A stretch of 64,000 nt of DNA, from assembly GCA_013177935.1 (NCBI GenBank), contig JABLXZ010000003.1:62001-126000 (forward strand). The letters run 5' to 3'. Position 1 is the first letter of the stretch. Every line of letters starts with the position of its first letter. The notes below the pieces were generated by a model. That model was not told the DNA's origin, did no database searches, and was given only the letters and a program-made list of their open reading frames with translations. The position numbers were made by a program, and so were the translations under genes. This document shows positions 1-8,081 of this stretch, one piece after another. Source of the stretch: a candidate division WOR-3 bacterium. Its GTDB lineage: Bacteria > Hydrothermota > Tepidihabitantia > Tepidihabitantales > Tepidihabitantaceae.

Positions 1-64
1 TACGGTTTTGTCGAGTTTACCTGTTTTAACCTCGGGCTCTTTGCGAGATTAAGTATGCTAAAAT

Positions 65-88
65 CAATTGCAGGCGTGCAATTGTTTT
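65..88. terminator. Perfect 8-bp hairpin with T-tract
   Basis: Positions 65-72 and 77-84 are perfect inverted repeats of eight bases (CAATTGCA / TGCAATTG) closed by a GGCG loop. Four T's follow on the plus strand, and an ATTTTA follows on the minus strand. It could work as a terminator in both directions. The gene it would serve lies outside the window. Confidence 0.45.
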
Positions 89-254
89 ACCTTCAATCGT
101 CATAGTGGTAATGGTTCGATAAGTTAACAAGATAGCGGTTCGCCAATTCAATTCTGGATTCGCTGGCAGGACGAATCCCGGATTGGCTACCTGAGTCATT
201 ACCCGGTTCAAATAGATGGGGAATGGGAGATTGAGTTGCCAAGCCCTTATATAA

Positions 255-286
255 ACCCGGTCTGGCGTTAGGGCCGGGTAATTTTT
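255..286 (+). terminator. Probable intrinsic terminator
   Basis: ACCCGG (255-260) pairs with CCGGGT (274-279), and the stem can extend inward by three more pairs including G-U. The hairpin is followed by AATTTTT, as expected for Rho-independent termination on the plus strand. No plus-strand gene lies upstream within the window. Confidence 0.4.
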
Positions 287-508
287 AACGGGTGTCTGGT
301 ATGCTGATTTATTTGCTTTTAGCAGGTTAACATTGCAGTTACTCTGATGCACCCTTTCTATCACAGTTTTATATTGTACCGTTTTTACCCATTTGTGGGG
401 ATTTTTCGATTGCTTCGCAAGAGGTTTAGATAGAGGAAAGTGATAAGAAAAATGGTGGTAAGATAGAGCATTTCAATAAGCAGGCAATTTCTCAGGAACA
501 CCGAACCC

Positions 509-537
509 TTGACTTAAGGTAATTTTTTAGGTATAAT
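509..537 (+). promoter_or_regulatory. Promoter of nfnA-nfnB-ddl
   Basis: TTGACT (509-514) and TATAAT (532-537) are separated by 17 bp, a near-ideal sigma-70 promoter. The predicted start is near 544, giving a leader of about 70 nt that ends in a strong Shine-Dalgarno (AAAGGAGG, 603-610). Confidence 0.8.
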
Positions 538-614
538 TCGCATCAATTTATTGGTTAGTTTAGTTAGAACGGAAATGAAGGAATAGTTTTTTGTTTTATC
601 CCAAAGGAGGAATT

Positions 615-1475
615 TTGGTTAAGATATTGAAAAAGCAGGTGTTAGCGCCACAAATTAAGATGTTTGAACTGGATGCGCCCGAAATCGCCCAAAAGGCGCA
701 GCCAGGGCAGTTTGTTGTAGTGCGGGTGAATGAAGAGGGGGAAAGAATACCTTTGACTGTGGCGGATACTCGTCCTGAGGAGGGGGTGTTGGTAATCGTT
801 TTTCAGGAGGTTGGTAAGTCCACAATGCTTTTAGGTACGCTTGAAGAGGGTGAGATGATTATGGACCTGATTGGACCCCTTGGGAAACCCAGTGAAATTG
901 AGCGGTTCGGAACGGTGGTGTGTGTTGCCGGGGGTGTTGGAACGCCGGAGATTTTTCCGGTTGCCCGGGCGCTGAAACAGGCGGGAAATAAGGTGATTTC
1001 AATCATCGGGTTCCGGAATCGGGAGCTGGTTTTGATGGAGGAAAAGATGCGTGCTGTTTCCGATGAGTTGATTGTTGCGACCGATGATGGTTCGTACGGG
1101 GTTAAGGGTTTTGTCACCGATGTTTTAAGGCAGGTCTTGAATCGGGGGGAAAAGGTGGATAGGTGTTTTGCAGTTGGTCCGGTAATTATGATGAAAATGG
1201 TTTCGCTTCTTACGAAGGAGTATGGTGTACCGACCGTTGTCAGTTTGAACCCAATAATGTTAGATGCGACCGGGATGTGTGGTGTTTGCCGGGTTGAGGT
1301 CGACGGTGAGACAAAGTTTGCCTGTGTTGATGGCCCGGAGTTTGATGGCCACAAGGTCAATTTTGACCAGTTGATGGCACGGTTACGCACTTATGTTAAT
1401 GAGGAAAAACAGGCGGTGGAACTTTTCCTGAAATCCCGGGGTTGCGGTTGCGAAAAAGGAGGTGCCCGTGGCTAA
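615..1475 (+). CDS. nfnA: NADH-dependent ferredoxin:NADP oxidoreductase, small subunit (NfnA-like)
   Basis: This is the FAD/NAD-binding partner of the NfnB-like protein encoded next, of the family also annotated sulfide/dihydroorotate dehydrogenase-like. In Nfn the pair performs flavin-based electron bifurcation between NADPH, NAD and ferredoxin in the cytoplasm. An N-terminal FAD-binding beta-barrel is followed by an NAD-binding domain (GGVGTPEIFPVARAL) and a C-terminal [2Fe-2S] site. Asp217, Cys222, Cys225 and Cys237 match the three-Cys-one-Asp ligand set described for NfnA. The TTG at 615 is chosen because AAAGGAGG sits five bases upstream; a longer frame from 591 would place that site inside the gene. 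It overlaps nfnB by 8 nt. A role as a glutamate synthase or sulfide dehydrogenase partner cannot be excluded from sequence alone. Confidence 0.88.
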   Translation: MVKILKKQVLAPQIKMFELDAPEIAQKAQPGQFVVVRVNEEGERIPLTVADTRPEEGVLVIVFQEVGKSTMLLGTLEEGEMIMDLIGPLGKPSEIERFGTVVCVAGGVGTPEIFPVARALKQAGNKVISIIGFRNRELVLMEEKMRAVSDELIVATDDGSYGVKGFVTDVLRQVLNRGEKVDRCFAVGPVIMMKMVSLLTKEYGVPTVVSLNPIMLDATGMCGVCRVEVDGETKFACVDGPEFDGHKVNFDQLMARLRTYVNEEKQAVELFLKSRGCGCEKGGARG

Positions 1476-2865
1476 GATCAGTCCAAAACGAACACCGATG
1501 TCCGAGCAACCGGCGGACAAGCGGCGGCACAATTTTGATGAGGTCCCTTATGGGTACACGCCCGAGCAGGCAATGGCTGAGGCACAGCGTTGTCTCCAGT
1601 GCAAAAAACCCTCCTGTGTTAGCGGTTGTCCGGTTCAGGTGGATATTCCGGGTTTTATCCGTGAGGTAGCACAGGGTAATTTCCTTGAAGCGGTTAAAAT
1701 TATGAAGCGGACGAATGTGTTGCCCGCAATATGTGGCAGGGTTTGTCCCCAGGAAGTACAGTGCGAAGGTGCCTGTATTTTAGGTAAGAAAATGGAGCCG
1801 GTGGCGATTGGCAATCTGGAACGGTTTATCGCCGATTGGGAGGCAACCCAGCCCGAGTGTGTGATGTGCGAAATTCAGCCGGCAACCGGGAAGAAGGTGG
1901 CGGTTGTTGGTGCCGGACCCGCCGGGTTAACAATTGCTGGTGATATGAGGAAGTTAGGGCACAGCGTGACGATTTTTGAGGCGCTGCATAAACCGGGCGG
2001 GGTGCTGATGTATGGAATTCCTGAGTTCCGGTTACCTAAGGCGGTGGTGGAACGGGAGGTGAACTTTCTGCTTTCGATGGGTGTGGAACTGAAACTTGAT
2101 TATGTGGTTGGGAAGTTGAAGACAATTGATGAGTTGCTGGGCGAATACGATGCGGTTTTTGTCGGCACCGGTGCCGGTTTGCCACTCTTTATGGGAATCC
2201 CTGGTGAGAATAGCCTCGGGATTTATTCGGCGAATGAGTATCTTACCCGTTCCAATCTGATGAAGGCTTACCTGTTTCCCAAGTACGATACGCCGATTGT
2301 TCGGGGTAAGCAGGTGGCGGTGATTGGCGGCGGCAATGTGGCGATGGACGCCGCGCGCACCGCCTTACGATTGGGTGCGGAACGGGTGGTTTTAATTTAT
2401 CGCCGCTCTCGTGATGAGATGCCAGCGCGGGCGGCAGAGATTCACCATGCAGAAGAAGAGGGTGTGGAGTTTCAGTTATTGACCAATCCGGTGCGCTACA
2501 TCGCTGATGAGCAGGGTTGGGTTAAGGAGGTGGAGTGTCTGCGCATGGAATTGGGCGAACCGGATGCTTCGGGCCGGCGGCGGCCCGTACCGGTGCCGAA
2601 TAGCGAATTTCGCATCCCGGTTGATACGGTGGTAGTGGCGATTGGCAACAGTCCCAACCCGCTAATCCCCCAGACAACACCGGGTTTAGAGACTACCAAG
2701 CGGGGAACGCTGCTCGTTGACCCGAATACCGGCAAGACCACAAAGAAGGGTGTTTTCGCCGGGGGCGACATTGTTACCGGGGCGGCGACCGTGATTCTGG
2801 CGATGGGGGCAGGAAGGGTTGCGGCTAAAGCGATGGATGAGTTCCTGCGCACCGGGCAGTGGTAG
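1468..2865 (+). CDS. nfnB: NADPH-binding large subunit of Nfn-type oxidoreductase (GltA-like)
   Basis: This 465-residue protein belongs to the small-subunit glutamate synthase family used as NfnB. Two [4Fe-4S] sites are supported by an N-terminal cysteine cluster (Cys42, 45, 50, 54) and a second cluster near residues 95-115 (CGRVCP, CEGAC). The first FAD motif is VVGAGPAGL, followed by a second nucleotide-binding motif GGGNVAMDAART and a C-terminal GGDIVTGAATV FAD site. The GTG at 1468 is preferred over 1462 because it lies five bases after AAAGGAGG. No glutamate synthase large subunit is adjacent, which favours an Nfn role over GOGAT. Homologues are often labelled gltA or sudA. Confidence 0.88.
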   Translation: MAKISPKRTPMSEQPADKRRHNFDEVPYGYTPEQAMAEAQRCLQCKKPSCVSGCPVQVDIPGFIREVAQGNFLEAVKIMKRTNVLPAICGRVCPQEVQCEGACILGKKMEPVAIGNLERFIADWEATQPECVMCEIQPATGKKVAVVGAGPAGLTIAGDMRKLGHSVTIFEALHKPGGVLMYGIPEFRLPKAVVEREVNFLLSMGVELKLDYVVGKLKTIDELLGEYDAVFVGTGAGLPLFMGIPGENSLGIYSANEYLTRSNLMKAYLFPKYDTPIVRGKQVAVIGGGNVAMDAARTALRLGAERVVLIYRRSRDEMPARAAEIHHAEEEGVEFQLLTNPVRYIADEQGWVKEVECLRMELGEPDASGRRRPVPVPNSEFRIPVDTVVVAIGNSPNPLIPQTTPGLETTKRGTLLVDPNTGKTTKKGVFAGGDIVTGAATVILAMGAGRVAAKAMDEFLRTGQW

Positions 2866-2886
2866 CAAAATGGGAGGTGTTCAGTT

Positions 2887-3834
2887 ATGAGTAGAAGCGA
2901 CATTGTCCGCCGGTTGCGGAAAAGGAAGATTGGCGTTTTGATGGGCGGTTGGTCAAGTGAGCGGGAGGTTTCGCTCCTATCTGGTCAAAGGGTTCTGGAG
3001 TCGTTAAAACGACAGGGTTATCAAGCGGTTGGCATAGATATAAACCGTAGCTTTGTTGACCAGATACGCCAGGCAAAGATTGATATGGCGTTCATTATCC
3101 TCCATGGCCGCCCCGGCGAAGATGGAACGATGCAGGGTTTTTTAGAGCTTTTGGGGATTCCCTATACCGGTTCCGGGGTTACCGCATCAGCCATTGCGAT
3201 TGACAAGGTGTTTACCAAGATGCTTTTCCGACAGATTGGCATCCCGACCCCGGATTTTGTAAGCGTTGGTAAGGATGATGATGTTGCGGAAGGGTTAGCA
3301 GAAGCGGAAAAACGTTTCGGGTATCCAATGATTGTCAAACCGCGCTGTGAAGGTTCGAGTGTCGGGATTGAACTCCTCGAAGGTAAACGGGGTGCTCTGG
3401 ACCGATGCGAGCGGGTCTGGCGTGGTTTTAGTGAAATGCTTATTGAACCGTTTATCGATGGAATGATTGCCACGGTTGGTATTGTGGGCGAGCAGGTTTT
3501 ACCGATACTGGAACTGGTCCCAAAACAGCACAGATTTTACAGTTATGAGGCAAAATATATCCGGGGTGAAACCGAGTTTATTGTCCCGGCACGCTTGAGT
3601 AGCCGGGTCGAGGCGAAAATTAAAGAACTGGCGATGAAAGCCTATCGGGGCCTGGGTTGCGAAGGGTTTGCTCGGCTCGATTTGATTGTCAAAGATGAAC
3701 GTCAACCATACTTTCTCGAGGTGAACACCCTTCCTGGATTGACCGATATTTCCGACCTGCCGGTGCAAGCCGAAGCCGCGGGCATCTCTTACGACGACCT
3801 GATTTTCCGAATTCTGGCTGATGCGCTGGAATGA
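2887..3834 (+). CDS. ddl: D-alanine--D-alanine ligase
   Basis: This ATP-grasp enzyme joins two D-alanines for the peptidoglycan stem peptide. The N-terminal GGWSSEREVSL motif, the ATP-binding segment (MIVKPRCEGSSVGIEL), the metal-site region FARLDLIV and the C-terminal FLEVNTLPGLTDISDLP are all present, and 315 residues is normal for the family. The ATG at 2887 follows a GGGAGG site. It lies 21 bp after nfnB in the same transcript. Alanine racemase, which supplies its substrate, is encoded elsewhere in the window (33081-34253). Confidence 0.96.
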   Translation: MSRSDIVRRLRKRKIGVLMGGWSSEREVSLLSGQRVLESLKRQGYQAVGIDINRSFVDQIRQAKIDMAFIILHGRPGEDGTMQGFLELLGIPYTGSGVTASAIAIDKVFTKMLFRQIGIPTPDFVSVGKDDDVAEGLAEAEKRFGYPMIVKPRCEGSSVGIELLEGKRGALDRCERVWRGFSEMLIEPFIDGMIATVGIVGEQVLPILELVPKQHRFYSYEAKYIRGETEFIVPARLSSRVEAKIKELAMKAYRGLGCEGFARLDLIVKDERQPYFLEVNTLPGLTDISDLPVQAEAAGISYDDLIFRILADALE

Positions 3835-3859
3835 CATTAACAGATGATGCGGGTATTTC

Positions 3860-3887
3860 TTGACTGAAAATATTTTATGAATAAGAT
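3860..3887 (+). promoter_or_regulatory. Promoter of the rplR-secY operon, apparently leaderless
   Basis: TTGACT (3860-3865), 16 bp, TAAGAT (3882-3887), then only 8 nt to the ATG of rplR at 3896. No Shine-Dalgarno of normal strength fits in the gap. Transcription should start within one or two bases of the start codon. Confidence 0.6.
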
Positions 3888-3895
3888 TGGTGATT

Positions 3896-4243
3896 ATGAT
3901 TCGTGACCGAAGGTTAAGAAGACATTTGAGTATCCGGCACCGGATTACCGGAACACCGGAGCGACCCCGGTTGTGCGTCTTTCGAAGCAACCGGCATATG
4001 TATGTACAGTTGATTGATGATACTACGGGTCGGGTGCTGACCGGTGTTTCTACTCTGACGCCGGAGTTAAAAGATAAAAAGGGAAAACCCACCGAGATGG
4101 CGCTTGAGGTGGGAAAACTGGTCGCGGCTAAGGCGAAGGAACGGGGGATAACAAAAGTGGTTTTTGACCGCGCCGGTTATCGGTACCATGGCCGGGTCAA
4201 AGCAGTTGCTGAAGGAGCGCGCCAAGGAGGTCTGGAGTTTTGA
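3896..4243 (+). CDS. rplR: 50S ribosomal protein L18
   Basis: L18 binds 5S rRNA in the central protuberance. The 115-residue protein begins with a basic arm ([17 protein letters not shown]) and carries the family segments [19 protein letters not shown] and [16 protein letters not shown]. The ATG at 3896 is preferred to TTG at 3887, which lies inside the predicted -10 box. In most bacteria rplR follows rplF; here the gene upstream is ddl, so the operon is broken at this point. It overlaps rpsE by 4 nt. Confidence 0.97.
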   Translation: MIRDRRLRRHLSIRHRITGTPERPRLCVFRSNRHMYVQLIDDTTGRVLTGVSTLTPELKDKKGKPTEMALEVGKLVAAKAKERGITKVVFDRAGYRYHGRVKAVAEGARQGGLEF

Positions 4244-4785
4244 TTGAGGTTTTAACTGAGGGTGAGATTACCCAGCAGGAACCCGAATTTATTGAACGGG
4301 TTATTAATATTAAGCGAATTTCCAAGGTGATGAAAGGCGGCAAGCGGATGCGAATTTCGGCGGCGGTGGTTGTAGGCGATGGCAAAGGACAGGTAGGAGT
4401 TGGACACGGTAAGGCGGTAGAGGTGGCGAGTGCAGTGCGGAAAGCGGCGGCGCGGGCGCGCAAGGAGATGGTAAAGATTTCTTTCCGGGGTCATACTATT
4501 CCTCACGAAACAACGGGCAAGTTTGGAGCGACCAGGGTGTTGATTAAACCCGCCGCACCAGGTACCGGTCTGATTGCCTGCCCCCAGGTGCGCGCCGTAC
4601 TCGAAGCGGTGGGGTTGCGCGATGCCCTGAGTAAGGCTTATGGGTCGCGTAATCACTACAATACCGCCAAGGCAACGATAATTGCTTTGTCCAAGTTGCG
4701 GACGCTTGACCAGGTGGCAGCGGCCAGAAACAAGCCGATAGGTTATTTTGTAGAGCGGAAGGGCGATGAAAAGGTTGAAGGTTAA
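4240..4785 (+). CDS. rpsE: 30S ribosomal protein S5
   Basis: S5 takes part in decoding fidelity and mRNA entry. The 181-residue product has the N-terminal S5 dsRBD-like fold ([36 protein letters not shown]) and the C-terminal domain ([22 protein letters not shown] is shared by all S5, with [15 protein letters not shown] after it). Initiation is at TTG 4240, overlapping the rplR stop and preceded by AAGGAGG. It shares 20 nt with rpmD. Confidence 0.97.
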   Translation: MIEVLTEGEITQQEPEFIERVINIKRISKVMKGGKRMRISAAVVVGDGKGQVGVGHGKAVEVASAVRKAAARARKEMVKISFRGHTIPHETTGKFGATRVLIKPAAPGTGLIACPQVRAVLEAVGLRDALSKAYGSRNHYNTAKATIIALSKLRTLDQVAAARNKPIGYFVERKGDEKVEG

Positions 4786-4945
4786 ACTGATCAAGAGTCT
4801 TATTGACGAAAAAGAGGAGCATAAGCGGACCGCTTGGGCGCTTGGTTTGCGTCGGGTTGGTGCCGAGCGGACCCATAACGATTCGCCGGTTGTGCGGGGA
4901 ATGATTTTCAAAATCAGACATCTGGTAAAAGTGGAGGAGTTATGA
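4766..4945 (+). CDS. rpmD: 50S ribosomal protein L30
   Basis: This is a 59-residue L30, shorter than most gene-calling cut-offs. It begins [14 protein letters not shown] and contains the L30 signature ALGLRRVG, followed by a C-terminal part ending [10 protein letters not shown]. The ATG at 4766 overlaps the end of rpsE by 20 nt and the stop overlaps the rplO start by 4 nt, as is usual for rpmD between rpsE and rplO. Confidence 0.95.
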   Translation: MKRLKVKLIKSLIDEKEEHKRTAWALGLRRVGAERTHNDSPVVRGMIFKIRHLVKVEEL

Positions 4946-5403
4946 GAATAAATGAGTTGAAGCCGGCAACCGGTGCGGTGAAGAAAAAGAAGCGGGTAGG
5001 CTGTGGGCCTGGTTCCGGGCACGGGAAAACATCGTGTCGGGGCCACAAGGGTATGGGGCAACATTCGGCGCCAGAATTTGACTCCCGGTTCGAAGGCGGC
5101 CAGATGCCATTCTATCGCCGGATTCCTAAAAGAGGTTTTAAAAATCCAACCCGCGTTGAGTATGAGGTGGTTAATCTTGATGACCTGGCGAAATTGAGTG
5201 AGGAACAGATTACGGTTGAGACACTTTTAAAAAATAAACTGGTCCGACGCGGAAAGTATGTGAAGGTCCTGGGCAAGGGTGAAATAAATCGTCCCATTAC
5301 AATCACCGCCCATGCATTTTCCGCAACTGCCCGGCAGAAGATTGAAGAAGCCGGCGGCAGGGTGGCGATTCTTACATCAAAACCGACAGGAGTTGTTAAT
5401 TGA
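4942..5403 (+). CDS. rplO: 50S ribosomal protein L15
   Basis: L15 is a late 50S assembly protein. It has the glycine- and lysine-rich N-terminus ([20 protein letters not shown]), the segment [17 protein letters not shown] and the C-terminal region [15 protein letters not shown]. The length of 153 residues is typical. The ATG at 4942 overlaps rpmD by 4 nt and has GGAGG upstream. Its last codons overlap the TTG start of secY. Confidence 0.97.
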   Translation: MRINELKPATGAVKKKKRVGCGPGSGHGKTSCRGHKGMGQHSAPEFDSRFEGGQMPFYRRIPKRGFKNPTRVEYEVVNLDDLAKLSEEQITVETLLKNKLVRRGKYVKVLGKGEINRPITITAHAFSATARQKIEEAGGRVAILTSKPTGVVN

Positions 5404-6704
5404 CCGGTAGCGTTCCCAATATTTTTAAAATTCCGGACCTGCGAAAAAAGATTTTGTTTACGCTGGCAATGGTGGTGGTTTACCGTTTGGGTACTCACAT
5501 ACCGGTACCGGGGATAAACGCTCAGGCGCTGGGCTGGACTTTGCGGCAGCTTCAGGGAACGATATTCGGTCTTTACGATATATTCGTAGGAGGCGCACTT
5601 TCCCGGGCGTCGGTTTTTGCCTTAGGAGTAATGCCTTACATCTCAGCGTCAATTGTATTTCAGTTGCTGGGCTCGGTTTTCCCATTTCTTGAGAAATTGC
5701 AGCGGGATGAAGAGGGGCGGAAGAAAATCAATCAGTACACACGCTATGCCACCGTGCTCTTGGCGGTAATTCAGGCGGCAAGCATCTCGGTTTACCTTGA
5801 GTCGCAGCCCCCCACACAGTTTGGTTCGATTGTTCTCCAGCCCGGTCTATTCTTCCGTTTAATGACTATATTTACCCTTACTGCCGGCACAATTTTTGTA
5901 ATGTGGCTGGGTGAACAGATTACCGACCGGGGTATTGGCAATGGCATTTCCTTTATAATTCTTATTGGCTGTCTGGACAGCACCCCACAGGACCTGGCGC
6001 GGACCTTCCAGCAGGCTCGTATTTCTTCCTGGTTCTGGCTTTTGATTGTAGTGGCGATGGTTTTCGTAGTTTATGCGGCGGTGGTTTTGATGACGATGGC
6101 GGTGCGTAAGATTCCGGTGCAATACCCTAAGCGCTTCGTGGGGCGGCGTATGTATGGTGGCCAGAGTACCTATATCCCACTGCGGGTTGTTACTGCCGGC
6201 GTCATTCCCATCATTTTTGCTCAGAGTTTAATTGTTTTTCCTTCGACCTTTGCCACTTTTCTCAAACTGCCGTTCCTCGATTGGGTGGGGAGATTTCTGG
6301 CGCCCGATGGTTGGCTATACAACCTACTTTACGCGGTGTTAATTGTGTTCTTTACTTACTTCTACACTTCAATTGTGTTTAACCCCCGTGACCTTGCCGA
6401 TAATATGCAGCGCTATGGTGGTTTCATTCCCGGTATCCGCCCCGGTGAAAAGACCGCCGCTTATATCGACCGTAGTCTTTCATTACTTACTCTACCCGGT
6501 GCGCTGTTTCTGGTAGTTATTGCACTTTTACCCTGGGTTTTGATGAGCGCCTTCCGGGTGCCTTTCTATTTTGGTGGCACAACACTGTTGATTATCGTTG
6601 GAGTCGCTCTTGATACTCTGCAACAGATTGAAGCCCATCTGGTGATGCGGCACTACGAGGGTCTGGTCAAGGGCGGCAAATTCACGGGCCGGCGTTTCGG
6701 CTAA
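5400..6704 (+). CDS. secY: Protein translocase subunit SecY
   Basis: SecY forms the ten-helix inner-membrane channel of the Sec translocon. The 434-residue sequence starts with the SecY N-terminus (VPNIFKIPDLRKKILFTL, RLGTHIPVPGI), contains the plug region (GGALSRASVFALGVMPYISA) and ends with the family C-terminus (VMRHYEGLVKGGKFTGRRFG). Initiation is at TTG 5400 with AGGAG upstream, overlapping the rplO stop. The usual downstream partners adk and map are absent here and lie at 34608-36032. Confidence 0.97.
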   Translation: MTGSVPNIFKIPDLRKKILFTLAMVVVYRLGTHIPVPGINAQALGWTLRQLQGTIFGLYDIFVGGALSRASVFALGVMPYISASIVFQLLGSVFPFLEKLQRDEEGRKKINQYTRYATVLLAVIQAASISVYLESQPPTQFGSIVLQPGLFFRLMTIFTLTAGTIFVMWLGEQITDRGIGNGISFIILIGCLDSTPQDLARTFQQARISSWFWLLIVVAMVFVVYAAVVLMTMAVRKIPVQYPKRFVGRRMYGGQSTYIPLRVVTAGVIPIIFAQSLIVFPSTFATFLKLPFLDWVGRFLAPDGWLYNLLYAVLIVFFTYFYTSIVFNPRDLADNMQRYGGFIPGIRPGEKTAAYIDRSLSLLTLPGALFLVVIALLPWVLMSAFRVPFYFGGTTLLIIVGVALDTLQQIEAHLVMRHYEGLVKGGKFTGRRFG

Positions 6705-6722
6705 AGACCGGCGCTCCCGGCG

Positions 6723-8081
6723 GTGGAATTTCTCGAACTTCTCCGGCGCAAAAGAGACCGGGGTCGCCTTACTCCCCAAGAGATCAATTGGTTAATAAAT
6801 AGCTTCACCGGCGGGTCAATTCCTGATTATCAGATGGCGGCGTTTTTGATGGCGGTCTATATTCAGGGGATGAACGTGCGGGAGACGGTGGCGATGACGC
6901 GGGCGATGATGAATTCGGGCCGGGTATTGGATTTAAGCACGCTATCCGGGCCAAAAGTTGATAAACATTCTACCGGCGGTGTGGGCGATAAGGTTTCACT
7001 AATTCTCGCGCCACTGGTTGCGGCCTGCGGTGTAATTGTGCCGATGGTATCAGGTCGCAGTCTCGGGCATACTGGTGGAACTCTTGACAAATTGGAGGCG
7101 ATTCCCGGTTTTAAAACCAATTTGGGACTGGACGAATTCACCCAGATTCTGAAAAAAATTGGTGTCGCAATTATCGGACAGACCGCCGAGATGTGTCCGG
7201 CAGACAAAGAGATGTACGCGTTGCGTGATGTTACCGCAACGGTCGAATCGCTGCCGCTTATTACCGCAAGTATTATGGCGAAGAAACTCGCCGAAGGTAT
7301 CGACGGGCTGGTGCTTGATGTAAAAACCGGTCAGGGCGCCTTTATGCGCCGTTTGCGAACAGCACGACAACTGGCACAACTGATGCTTGCGGTTGGTGCC
7401 AAAATGGAGAAAAAGGTCGTGGCATTGATAACGGCAATGGAACAACCGCTTGGTAATACGGTGGGTAATGCGCTCGAGGTGCGCGAGGCGATTGCGGCGT
7501 TGAAAAACCATTGGGCACCAGACCTTAAAGAGTTAACATTTGCTCTTGCCGAGGAGATGCTTCTTCTGGCAGGGCGCGCGCAAACACGACCGCAGGCGCG
7601 CCGGCAAATTCTACGGGTTTTAGAAAGCGGCCGGGCACTACAAAAATTTCAACAGATGGTTGAAGAACAGGGAGGAGATCCGGCAGTGGTAGAAGACGAG
7701 AGACTACTGCCCGTGGCGAATTATAAGCGTGAGTGCTTGGCTGAAAGAGAAGGTTATATTCGGGTGATTGATGCTTATCAGGTGGGAATGCTGGGGCTGG
7801 ATATCGGTTTAGGCCGAAGGCGGCTTACGGACCGGGTTTCACCGGGTGCCGGTTTTGTTTTTCGCAAAAAAGTGGGTGACCAGGTGCAGAAAGGTGAGGT
7901 TCTGGCTGAGGTTTTTGCCGACACGGATATTAGCGCTGAGCGGGTTGCCGCGCGTCTTGCAAAATGCTTTACCTATTCGGAACGTCCGGTGACAACGGGC
8001 AGAATGATTCTTGAACGTCTGATAACACCTAAAGAGTCCCCAAAGGGTCGAAGAGGCCGGCACCGGCATAATTGTGAGTAA
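6723..8081 (+). CDS. Pyrimidine-nucleoside (thymidine) phosphorylase
   Basis: This enzyme splits thymidine or uridine with phosphate to free base and (deoxy)ribose-1-phosphate. The 452-residue protein has the glycosyltransferase family 3 fold: an N-terminal helical domain (FTGGSIPDYQMAAFLMAV), the phosphate-binding signature (KHSTGGVGDKVSLILAPLVAACG, of which KHSTGGVGDK is the core), SGRSLGHTGGTLDKLE and the C-terminal PyNP domain (GAGFVFRKKVGDQVQKGEVL). Whether it is deoA (thymidine-specific) or pdp (broad) cannot be told by eye. Initiation is at GTG 6723, 18 bp after secY, and it overlaps the next gene by 8 nt. Confidence 0.93.
   Translation: MEFLELLRRKRDRGRLTPQEINWLINSFTGGSIPDYQMAAFLMAVYIQGMNVRETVAMTRAMMNSGRVLDLSTLSGPKVDKHSTGGVGDKVSLILAPLVAACGVIVPMVSGRSLGHTGGTLDKLEAIPGFKTNLGLDEFTQILKKIGVAIIGQTAEMCPADKEMYALRDVTATVESLPLITASIMAKKLAEGIDGLVLDVKTGQGAFMRRLRTARQLAQLMLAVGAKMEKKVVALITAMEQPLGNTVGNALEVREAIAALKNHWAPDLKELTFALAEEMLLLAGRAQTRPQARRQILRVLESGRALQKFQQMVEEQGGDPAVVEDERLLPVANYKRECLAEREGYIRVIDAYQVGMLGLDIGLGRRRLTDRVSPGAGFVFRKKVGDQVQKGEVLAEVFADTDISAERVAARLAKCFTYSERPVTTGRMILERLITPKESPKGRRGRHRHNCE

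Larger units (their letters stand above)
1..614. other. Non-coding leader region, AT-rich
   Basis: No convincing gene lies here on either strand. The stretch is visibly richer in A and T than the coding DNA that follows. It contains two hairpins that look like terminators (65-88 and 255-286), probably ending transcription from a gene left of the window, and then the nfnA promoter (509-537). A 112-codon open frame on the minus strand (26-364) starts with GTG, has no ribosome-binding site and resembles no family I know, so it is not called. Confidence 0.6.

Noticed and set aside
26-364. 112-codon open frame on the minus strand
   Set aside because: GTG start without ribosome site, no family resemblance, and it spans two terminator-like hairpins in AT-rich DNA.
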